From the NCBI GenBank assembly GCA_021014325.1, contig CM037461.1, positions 1,265,501 to 1,329,500 of the forward strand: a DNA stretch of 64,000 bases, written 5' to 3'. Below, in pieces: positions 43,701 to 55,700 of this stretch. The notes beneath the pieces are model-generated. The model had not been told where the DNA came from. It ran no database searches and worked only from the letters and a program-made list of their open reading frames with translations. This DNA comes from Plazaster borealis. Lineage: Eukaryota > Echinodermata > Asteroidea > Forcipulatida > Labidiasteridae. Position numbers and translations under genes: made by a program. How positions within the stretch are numbered: position 1 is the stretch's first letter; each line of letters starts with the position of its first letter.

Positions 43701-46700
43701 GAATGCTCCAGATTGCACAGTAGGGCTTTTAAAACCAAGATAGGCACCAAGTAGAAAACATTCCAAAGACCTTGTTTCAATTCAGCGTGCTTCAGCCAAA
43801 CATCCACAAAGTAGGGTCCAGAATGCCCCACAGTTTTGAAAAAACCTGGGGAGAACCCTGGACTACTAAACTTGCCATTCACTAGTCCGACAGCTTAAAA
43901 TAAGTCAACAGATACGTCACTTTGTGAAAATGCAGAAGTTCTACTCTGCGTTGTTTGGCATTGTGCCAGCAGTGTGTGTTGCCTGAGACAAAGTGGCGTA
44001 TTGTGATACGTAACTTTGTGGAAATGCAAAATGGCAAATCTAGTGATACATGTACATCAGATGGAATGCTAGTTAATGTATTGCAAAAATATGGCGTGTT
44101 AGGCCCTGAAACTTGCTAAAAATGTTAACAGTAATGAATATACTTGTACAAACTCTGATTTGCCAAATTTTGTGATTTTCAAAAACAATAATAATTGTAT
44201 TATAGTCTTATATAGTGCCAGGCCTACCATTAAGGTACTCAAGGTGCTTGCACAAACAGAAACATGTTATGGCAGGTTATTGAATTTTTTTGAATTATGA
44301 GATCGATTTATGTAGCACCTTATACAAGGGTTTACAAGGTGCTGTGGCGCATTCAGCAGCCAATGCCAGAAATACTGGTGCGAACCTCTTCTCTTTACGA
44401 TAAGTGCACTGGGTTCTTTTACGTGCATTACACAACACACGGGACCTATGGCTTTATGTTCCATCCAAGGGACGTAGCAATAATGGTTAAATGTCTTGCT
44501 TAAAGACACAAGTGTCACGACCGGGCCTCGAACCCACACTCTGCTGATCAGAAACACCAGAGCTTGAGTCCGGTGCTCTTAACCGCTCGGCCATGACACG
44601 CCACAACCCATACATCGCTTCGTGGAAATTATGACGACATGTAAAACAATAGTGTGGCTCTTCAGAGCTGGTGTGAGAACCCCTGTTTTTCCAAGTCAAC
44701 TTTATTGTGATAAATATTGTTATATCATCTAGCCTTCGAGAAAGACTCTGCTAGGGTCGAAACGTCAGGCCATTAACTTTTTGTTGCAAATATTTTTATA
44801 TTTGAACAGGAGGGGCTACTATGTAGCCTGTGTAATCTGACCAGTCTGTGTTTATCGAGAAACAACTTCACGTCGTACCCTGTTGGAGGGCCTCAACAAT
44901 TTGCCACAGTCTATGTAAGTTCCTTCTTACGTACTTTCCCACACTGTTCTTTTCAGAGAGTGCATACGTGCAACTCTAGTCTCATCTATTTCAGAAACAA
45001 TTATTTTTTTATTTTTTTTTTTATTTATTTTTTTTTCATGGGCATTTTTTTGAAACTGCTTAAAGATTATTCAAGGTTTTTTTTTTGTCACTATTTGCCA
45101 AAATGTGATATTCACAGACCTGCCAACCTGTACGCATTTTGCGTATCATGTACGCATTTTCACATCTGGGTACGGCGGTACGAGATTTATGCAGAAAATA
45201 CGCAAAAGACGCAAAATCTAAATCGCAGTGTTTTTAAACTGCAGCACGAACGGACAGTTTTGTTCTCAATTTCTTCAACTGTCATTCGTTCGACCCCAAG
45301 TGCAAAAACAACCGAACAAAGACACCCTGCATCTGAGTGATCATTATGTGCTTCGATAAAAAAGAGGTTGTGCTTAGAACTACACTATATTTTAAATTCT
45401 TACTCCCGCTGGAATACTGATAAACCAATGCGTAACAAAGGGGGTGGGAATGGCGCAATCCAGTTTCGGTCAATCTGGTACAGTACATTGTTTAGCCGTA
45501 TGCATGGATGTACGTGCACACAACGCACGTGTTCGGCATCGCCGTGTGATTATACTTGAGTGTACAACATGGACGCCGATCGAAGTGTCAGATTAATCAT
45601 GGAGGAAGGAAATACATCATTTCTGTTAGTTTTACTTTTATTAGGGGAGAATAGTGGGAATTTCATGGCCTGTGATCTTTGTATAAGAGAAACAAATGAT
45701 GAATTGAAGTGGAACTGGATAATTCTACGATAGGCTTTCGTTTGTCCGTTTACTGGGCAACCAAAGATTGAACCTTTCTCATTATTATTGTCAAGTTATT
45801 TGCATGCCGAGTAAGTTACTAATAATTTAGGAACATTGTTGAACAGTGCTTTTCATATAAATTAATATGTGTTATTGGAATAGAAATCAGTCAAAATGGG
45901 CTCACCGCCCGTAGGGAAACCCCTGGCCAATTTTTGGTGAAAAGTACATTTTGTACATTATTGAATTGTGTTTTTCATTGAGATTTATACATGATAGTGG
46001 AACAGAAATCAGTCAAAATGGGCTTACCACCCGTGGGGGAACCCCTGGCCAATTTTTTTGCCCCTAGAGTGACATCTAGGCAATTGGAACATACAGTGCC
46101 AACAGTACATGTAGTTGGGCTTCTGGGTTATGTCGCCGTGCACAGGCTTCTGGTTTTAATGCCGCTGCGCTAATGTGGTACTCAATTTTTTTTTTACAAG
46201 GTTGGCAGGTCTGTATTCATACCCATGTGTAATGATTTAAAATGTTAACAATCTTGTTGTACATTTTTTATTAGATGACTATTTTGCTTTAATATTATCC
46301 ATTACTGGCAATAGACTGTGCAAGTCTCGCGCATATCGAAATCGAGAAAACAGCTCGCACAAAGACTATATTTTCTATGAAATAAAAGCTTCTTTTTAAG
46401 TTATATTTATATAAAATTCTTGAAAATAGAAATACCCATAGCAAGTTGTTATAAATAAAATCTAAATTTTTAATTAATACAAACAGGTCTAAGTAAATTT
46501 GTTTACATTGAAACAAAATTTAAAACTTAGGAAGAGGATGCGTATTTTTAGAAACCTCCATTTCTTTTTCAGTTAAAATGCAATCTCTACATGTATATTG
46601 TACATTTCTTCATAGATTTGATTTTGTCATATTCTGTTAAAACAAAATGTAGATGTTGGTGAGAGAAACAAAATTTGGCAAACGACAACTGTGCAATAAA

Positions 46701-49700
46701 TGGTTAGTTTGTGGCCTAATTTATACTTCTTCTTTGTGATACCATTTTGTGTTGTTTACATTTTAGTCAATTAATATGGAACACAACCAGATCAATAAAG
46801 TTCCTTTTGGAATCTTCAGCTGTGCTCGTTATGTCACCAAACTCAACATGAAAGACAACAAGTTAATGGCCCTACCACTAGGTAAGTTATTCATGGCCTC
46901 GTTCCCTCCTGCCCACCCTCTTATCCCCTCCTACTCCCTCCCCCCTCTCGACCCTTTCAACTCATGCATGTACCTTCTTCCCCAACCTCCTCCCCTCTTA
47001 CCCCCTCCCCTCTTACCCCCTCCCCCTCTTCATCCCTTCCCTCCCCTATTATGCACCCCTTCCACCTCCTACCCCTCCACCTCCTATCCCCATTATAAAC
47101 CCCTCAACCTCATACCCCCTCCCCCTTGCCCCTCAATCTCTTACACCTCAATATTTCCTACCCCCTTCACCTCCTATCCATCCACCTCCTACCCCTCCAC
47201 CTCCTACCCCTCCACTTCCTACCCCTCCACCCCTACCCCTCCACCCCTACCCCTCCACTTCCTACCCCTCCACCCCTACCCCTCCACTTCCTACCCCTCC
47301 ACCCCTACCCCTCCACTTCCTACCCCTCCACCCCTACCCCTCCACTTCCTACCCCTCCACCCCTACCCCTCCACTTCCTACCCCTCCACCCCTACCCCTC
47401 CACTTCCTACCCCTCCACCTCCTACCCCTCCACCCCTACCCCTCCACTTCCTACCCCTCCACCCCTACCCCTCCACTTCCTACCCCTCCACCCCTACCCC
47501 TCCACTTCCTACCCCTCCACCTCCTACCCCTCCACCCCTACCCCTCCACTTCCTACCCCTCCACCTCCTACCCCTCCACTTCCTACCCCTCCACCTCCTA
47601 CCCCTCCACTTCCTACCCCTCCACCTCCTACCCCTCCACCCCTACCCCTCCACTTCCTACCCCTCCACCCCTACCCCTCCACTTCCTACCCCTCCACCCC
47701 TACCCCTCCACCTCCTACCCCTCCACCTCCTACCCCTCCACCCCTACCCTTTCATCCCCTACCCCTCCACCTCCTACCCCTCCACCTCCCTGCCTCCACT
47801 TCCTACCCTCCACCTCCTACCCTCCACCTCCTACCCTCCACCTCCTACCCTCCACTTCCTACCCGCCACCCCCTACCCCTCCACCTCCTACCCCTCCACC
47901 TCCTACCCCTCCACCTCCTACCCTCCACTTCCTACCCCTCCACCTCCTACCCTCCACTTACTAACCCTCCACCTCCTACCCCTCCACCTCCTACCCCTCC
48001 ACCTCCTACCCCTCCACCCCTACCCCTCCACTTCCTACCCCTCCACTTCCTACCCCTCCACCTCCTACCCCTCCACTTCCTACCCCTCCACCTCCTACCC
48101 CTCCACCCCTACCCCTCCACTTCCTACCCCTCCACCTCCTACCCCTCCACTTCCTACCCCTCCACCTCCTACGACTGCACTTGATTGCCCTCCAGACACT
48201 TCCTACCCCTCCACCTCCTACCCCTCCACCTCCTACCCCTCCACTTCCTACCCCTCCACCCCTACCCCTCCACCTCCTACCCCTCCACCTCCTACCCCTC
48301 CACTTCCTACCCCTCCACCTCCTACCCCTCCACTTCCTACCCCTCCACCCCTACCCCTCCACTTCCTACCCCTCCACTTCCTACCCCTCCACCTCCTACC
48401 CCTCCACTTCCTACCCCTCCACCTCCTACCCCTCCACTTCCTACCCCTCCACTTCCTACCCCTCCACCCCTACCCCTCCACTTCCTACCCCTCCACCCCT
48501 ACCCCTCCACTTCCTACCCCTCCACCTCCTACCCCTCCACCTCCTACCCCTCCACTTCCTACCCCTCCACCTCCTACCCCTCCACTTCCTACCCCTCCAC
48601 CCCTACCCCTCCACTTCCTACCCCTCCACCCCTACCCCTCCACCCCTACCCCTCCACCCCTACCCCTCCACTTCCTACCCCTCCACCTCCTACCCCTCCA
48701 CCTCCTACCCCTCCACCTCCTTCCCCTCCACTTCCTACCCCTCCACCTCCTACCCCTCCACCTCCTACCCCTCCACTTCCTACCCCTCCACTTCCTACCC
48801 CTCCACCTCCTACCCCTCCACCCCTACCCCTCCACTTCCTACCCCTCCACCCCTACCCCTCCACCCCTACCCCTCCACCCCTACCCCTCCACTTCCTACC
48901 CCTCCACCTCCTACCCCTCCACCTCCTACCCCTCCACCTCCTACCCCTCCACCTCCTACCCCTCCACCTCCTACCCCTCCACTTCCTACCCCTCCACTTC
49001 CTACCCCTCCACCTCCTACCCCTCCACCCCTACCCCTCCACTTCCTACCCCTCCACCCCTACCCCTCCACCCCTACCCCTCCACTTCCTACCCCTCCACC
49101 CCTACCCCTCCACCTCCTACCCCTCCACCTCCTACCCCTCCACCTCCTACCCCTCCACTTCCTACCCCTCCACCTCCTACCCCTCCACTTCCTACCCCTC
49201 CACCTCCTACCCCTCCACCTCCTACCCCTCCACCTCCTACCCCTCCACTTCCTACCCCTCCACCTCCTACCCCTCCACCTCCTACCCCTCCACCTCCTAC
49301 CCCTCCACTTCCTACCCCTCCACCTCCTACCCCTCCACCTCCTACCCCTCCACCTCCTACCCCTCCACCTCCTACCCCTCCACTTCCTACCCCTCCACCT
49401 CCTACCCCTCCACTTCCTACCCCTCCACCCCTACCCCTCCACCTCCTACCCCTCCACCCCTACCCCTCCACTTCCTACCCCTCCACCTCCTACCCCTCCA
49501 CCTCCTACCCCTCCACTTCCTACCCTCCACCTCCTACCCCTCCACCTCCTACCCCTCCACCTCCTACCCCTCCACCTCCTACCCCCTTCACCTCCTATCC
49601 ATCCACCTCCTACCCCTCCACTTCCTACCCCTCCACCTCCTACCCCTCCACCTCCTACCCCTCCACCTCCTACCCCTCCACTTCCTACCCCTCCACCTCC

Positions 49701-52700
49701 TACCCCTCCACCTCCTACCCCTCCACCTCCTACCCCTCCACTTCCTACCCCTCCACTTCCTACCCCTCCACCTCCTACCCCTCCACCTCCTACCCCTCCA
49801 CCTCCTACCCCTCCACCTCCTACCCCTCCACTTCCTACCCCTCCACTTCCTACCCCTCCACCTCCTACCCCTCCACCTCCTACCCCTCCACCCCTACCCC
49901 TCCACTTCCTACCCCTCCACCTCCTACCCCTCCACCTCCTACCCCTCCACCTCCTACCCCTCCACTTCCTACCCCTCCACCCCTACCCCTCCACCCCTAC
50001 CCCTCCACTTCCTACCCCTCCACCTCCTACCCCTCCACTTCCTACCCCTCCACCTCCTACCCCTCCACCTCCTACCCCTCCACTTCCTACCCCTCCACCT
50101 CCTACCCCTCCACTTCCTACCCCTCCACCTCCTACCCCTCCACTTCCTACCCCTCCACCTCCTACCCCTCCACCTCCTACCCCTCCACCTCCTACCCCTC
50201 CACCTCCTACCCCTCCACTTCCTACCCCTCCACCTCCTACCCCTCCACCTCCTACCCCTCCACCTCCTACCCCTCCACTTCCTACCCCTCCACCTCCTAC
50301 CCCTCCACTTCCTACCCCTCCACCTCCTACCCCTCCACCACTTAACCTGCACTTCCTTCCGCTCCACTTACTACCCATCCACCTCCTACCCCTCCACTTC
50401 CTACCCCTCCACGTCCTACCCCTCCTCCTCCTACCCCTCCGCGCCTTCCCCTCCTCTTCCTACCCCTCCCCTTCCTACCCCTCCACCTCCTACCCCTCCA
50501 CCTCCTACCCCTCCACCCCTACCCTCCACTTCCTACCCCTCCACCTCCTACCCCACCACATCCTACCCCTCTACTTCATCACCCTCCACTTCCTACCCCT
50601 CCACCTCCTACCCCTCCACCTCCTACCCCTCCACTTCCTACCCCTCCACCTCCTACCCCTCCACCTCCTACCCCTCCACTTCCTACCCCTCCACCTCCTA
50701 CCCCTCCACTTCCTACCCCTCCACCTCCTACCCCTCCACTTCCTACCCCTCCACCTCCTACCCCTCCACCTCCTACCCCTCCACTTCCTACCCCTCCACC
50801 TCCTACCCCTCCACTTCCTACCCCTCCACCTCCTACCCCTCCACTTCCTACCCCTCCACCTCCTACCCCTCCACCTCCTACCCCTCCACCTCCTACCCCT
50901 CCACTTCCTACCCCTCCACCTCCTACCCCTCCACTTCCTACCCCTCCACCTCCTACCCCTCCACTTCCTACCCCTCCACCTCCTACCCCTCCACCTCCTA
51001 CCCCTCCACTTCCTACCCCTCCACCTCCTACCCCTCCACTTCCTACCCCTCCACCTCCTACCCCTCCACCTCCTACCCCTCCACCTCCTACCCCTCCACC
51101 TCCTACCCCTCCACCTCCTACCCCTCCACCCCTACCCCTCCACTTCCTACCCCTCCACTTCCTACCCCTCCACCTCCTACCCCTCCACTTCCTACCCCTC
51201 CACTTCCTACCCCTCCACTTCCTACCCCTCCACCTCCTACCCCTCCACCCCTACCCCTCCACTTCCTACCCCTCCACCTCCTACCCCTCCACTTCCTACC
51301 CCTCCACCTCCTACCCCTCCACCTCCTACCCCTCCACCCCTACCCCTCCACCTCCTACCCCTCCACTTCCTACCCCTCCACCTCCTACCCCTCCACTTCC
51401 TACCCCTCCACCCCTACCCCTCCACCTTCTACACCCCCACCTTTACCCTACCTCCTATCCCCATCCTAAACCCCTCAACCTCCTACCCCTTCCCCCTTAC
51501 CCTCAATCTCTTACCCTTCAATCTCCCCTCCACCCTATACCCCACCTCCTTTCCCAATCCTTAACCCCTCCACCTCCTACCCCTCCACCTCCTATCCCTT
51601 CACCTCCTACCCCTGTTCCTCCTACCCCTCCACCTTCTACCCCCTCCACCCCAACCCCAATCCTAAACCCCCATAACCTCCTACCCCTCCCCTTACCCTC
51701 AATCTCTTACCCCTCAAAATTTCCTACCCCCTTCACTTCCTACCCCTGTTCCTCCTACCCCTCCACCTCCTACCACCAACCTCCTATCCCTATCTTAAAC
51801 CCCTCAACTTCCTACCCCCTCCCCCTTACCCCTTAATCTCTTACCCCTTAATCCCTCTTACACTCTTCACCTCCTATCCCTTCCACTTCCTACCCATCCA
51901 CCTCCTACCCCTCCACCTCCTACCCCACCAACCTCCTATCCCCATCCTAAACCCCTCAACTTCCTACCCCCTCCCCCTTACCCCTTAATCTCTTACCCCC
52001 CAATCCCTCTTACACTCTTCACCTATTATCCTTTCCACTTCCTACCTTCCACCCCCTCTTAAACCACCCCACTCTTTTTTTTTGCCCACTCCTTGCCAGT
52101 TGCCGTTTTCCATTTGAACACTTGATTTTGATAAACTTGCAGGGATTACACTAAGGCCATTGCATCTGTTGCCCTGGTCTTGGCCTTAGTGTCCCTTCAA
52201 AAGTTTCTATACGTGCTTTCATTGGAAGTGCCCTTTGCAAAATAAACAGATTGTTGCCCTCTCAAAGATGAAATTCCAGGCATGAACTTGATACCAGTAA
52301 CTGAGAATGACTTGGGTTTCCAATGTTGACTAACTATCGGTGTATGGTCTTCTTTTGGCTACAGATGTAGGAAGTTGGACTTCGATGGTAGAGTTGAATC
52401 TAGGCACCAATCAGTTAACCAAATTACCAGAAGATATCCAGTGTTTGACCTCACTAGAAGTACTGATCCTCAGTAACAACTTCCTCAAGGTAAGGAGTTG
52501 AATCTAGGCACCAGTCAATTAAATTTAAGCTCACTAGAGGTACTGATCCTCAGTAGCAACTTCCTCAAGGTAAGGAGTTGAATCTAGGCACCAGTCAATT
52601 AAATTTAAGCTCACTAGAGGTACTGATCCTCAGTAACAACTTCCTCAAGGTGAGGAATTGAATCTAGGTACCAGTCAATTAAATTTAAGCTCACTAGAGG

Positions 52701-55700
52701 TACTGATCCTCAGTAACAACTTCCTCAAGGTAAGGAGTTGAATCTAGGCACCAGTCAATTCAATTTAAGCTCACTATAAGTACTAATCCTCAGTAACAAC
52801 TTCCTCAATGTAAAGAGTTGAATCTAGACACCAGTCAATTAAATTTAAGCTCACTAGAGGTACTGATCCTCAGGAACAACCTCCTCAAGATAAGGAGTTG
52901 AATCTAGACACCAATCAATTAAATTTAAGCTCACTAGAAGTACTGATCCTCAGTAATATCTTCCTCAAGGTAAGGAGTTGAATCTAGACACCAGTCAATT
53001 AAATTTAAGCTCACTAGAGGTACTGATCCTCAGTAATATCTTCCTCAAGGTAAGGAGTTGAATCTTGTGTTAATTTCAAGCCCTGATAATATGTTTTTGT
53101 TTTGTTTGTTTGACAACATAGACAAAAAGACTATTTTTTCACGACATTATTTTATGTGTGTTAATTTAGAAACTTCCCAGGGGCATTGGTAACTTAACGA
53201 AGCTGAGGGTCTTGGATCTTGAGGAAAACAAATTGGAATCTCTGCCACCAGAGATTGGTGAGTGTCTTCCTTTTTAAACAAAAACTAACTACCCCCCCCC
53301 CCCTAAACACTGCAAAAGTAATGAGCAACAGTAATTTGTTGCTCATCACTTCTTCAGAAACTTGAAAAGTCCCACAGTATTAAGACCAGAGATAAAATTC
53401 AATGAGCAAAACCTTGTGGCTGCCAGCAAGTTGTTTGGAACAGTAACAGAGTATACTGTTCGAAACGTCGAGACCAAACCGGCCCAACACTCCTCCCAAT
53501 AGAGATTTTACACATGGTTGTACCCGCAAGTTTACTACTATTTATAGTTACTTCTTACATTCCACTGTGTTCTAAGCTGAACCGAAGTCGCAAGCTAGAA
53601 TGACCTACTACGCTTTCCTCTGCAACCAATTTGAGTTTATGTAGGATCCCTACTGCCTCAATCCTCCAAAAGCAACCATTATGAGTTTATGTAGGATCCC
53701 TACTGCCTTAATTCTCCAAAAGCAACCAATATGAGTTTATGTAGGATCCCTACTGCCTTAATCCTCCAAAAGCAACCAATATGAGTTTATGTAGGATCCC
53801 TACTGCCTTAATCCTCCAAAAGCAACCAATATGAGTTTATGTAGGATCCCTACTGCCTCAATCCTCCAAAATCAACCAATATGAGTTTTCATTGGATCCC
53901 TACTGCCTCAATCCTCCAAAATCAACCAATATGAGTTTATGTAGGATCCCTACTGCCTTAATCCTCCAAAAGCAACCATTATGAGTTTATGTAGGATCCC
54001 TACTGCCTCAATCCTCCAAAATCAACCAATATGAGTTTTCATTGGATCCCTACTGCCTCAATCCTCCAAAATCAACCAATATGAGTTTATGTAGGATCCC
54101 TACTGCCTTAATCCTCCAAAAGCAACCAATATGAGTTTATGTAGGATCCCTACTGCCTCAATCCTCCAAAATCAACCAATATGAGTTTATGTAGGATCCC
54201 TATTGCCTCAATCCTCCAAAATCAACCAATATGAGTTTATGTAGGATCCCTACTGCCTCAATCCTCCAAAAGCAACCAATATGAGTTTATGTAGGATCCC
54301 TACTGCCTTAATCCTCCAAAAGCAACCAATATGAGTTTATGTAGGATCCCTACTGCCTCAATCCTCCAAAATCAACCAATATGAGTTTATGTAGGATCCC
54401 TACTGCCTCAATCCTCCAAAATCAACCGATATGAGTTTATGTAGGATCCCTACTGCCTCAATCCTCCAAAAGCAACCAATATGAGTTTATGTAGGATCCC
54501 TACTGCCTCAATCCTCCAAAAGCAACCACTATGAGTTTATGTAGGATCCCTACTGCCTCTATCCTCCAAAATCAACCAATATGAGTTTATGTAGGATCCC
54601 TACTGCCTCAATCCTCCAAAATCAACCAATATGAGTTTATGTAGGATCCCTACTGCCTCAATCCTCCAAAATCAACCAATATGAGTTTATGTAGGATCCC
54701 TACTGCCTCAATCCTCCAAAATCAACCAATATGAGTTTTCATTGGATCCCTACTGCCTCAATCCTCCAAAAGCAACCAATATGAGTTTTCATTGGATCCC
54801 TACTGCCTCAATCCTCCAAAATCAACCAATATGAGTTTATGTAGGATCCCTACTGCCTCAATCCTCCAAAATCAACCAATATGAGTTTATGTAGGATCCC
54901 TACTGCCTCAATCCTCCAAATTCAACCAATATGAGTTTATGTAGGATCCCTACTGCCTCAATCCTCCAAAAGCAACCAATATGAGTTTTCATTGGATCCC
55001 TACTGCCTCAATCCTCCAAAATCAACCAATATGAGTTTATGTAGGATCCCTACTGCCTCAATCCTCCAAAAGCAACCATTATGAGTTTATGTAGGATCCC
55101 TACTGCCTCAATCCTCCAAATTCAACCAATATGAGCTTTAGGATCCCTACTGCCTCAATCCTCCAAAAGCAACAATATGAGTTTATGTAGGATCCCTACT
55201 GCCTCAATCCTCCAAAAGCAACCAATATGAGTTTTCATTGGATCCCTACTGCCTCAATCCTCCAAAATCAACCAATATGAGTTTATGTAGGATCCCTAAT
55301 GCCTCAATCCTCCAAAATCAACCAATATGAGTTTATGTAGGATCCCTATTGCCTCAATCCTCCAAATTCAACCAATATGAGTTTTTGTAGGATCCCTACT
55401 GCCTCAATCCTCCAAAATCAACCAATATGAGTTTATGTAGGATCCCTACTGCCTTAATCCTCCAAAAGCAACCAATATGAGTTTATGTAGGATCCCTATT
55501 GCCTCAATCCTCCAAAATCAACCGATATGAGTTTATGTAGGATCCCTACTGCCTCAATCCTCCAAAAGCAACCAATATGAGTTTATGTAGAATCCCTACT
55601 GCCTCTATCCTCCAAAAGCAACCAATATGAGTTTATGTAGGATCCCTACTGCCTTAATCCTCCAAAAGCAACCAATATGAGTTTTCATTGGATCCCTACT

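Noticed and set aside
49969..50378. Minus-strand Arg/Gly/Trp-rich and Gly/Val-rich frames
   Set aside because: They are translations of the complementary purine strand of the minisatellite; the frame is periodic with the repeat and has no gene context.
46776..51564. Reading frames of more than 1,000 codons in all three + frames (Pro/Ser/Thr/Leu-rich)
   Set aside because: All three frames being open together is a product of a stop-free 14/15-nt repeat. The true SHOC2 splice sites at 46,882 and 52,364 bracket the array as an intron.
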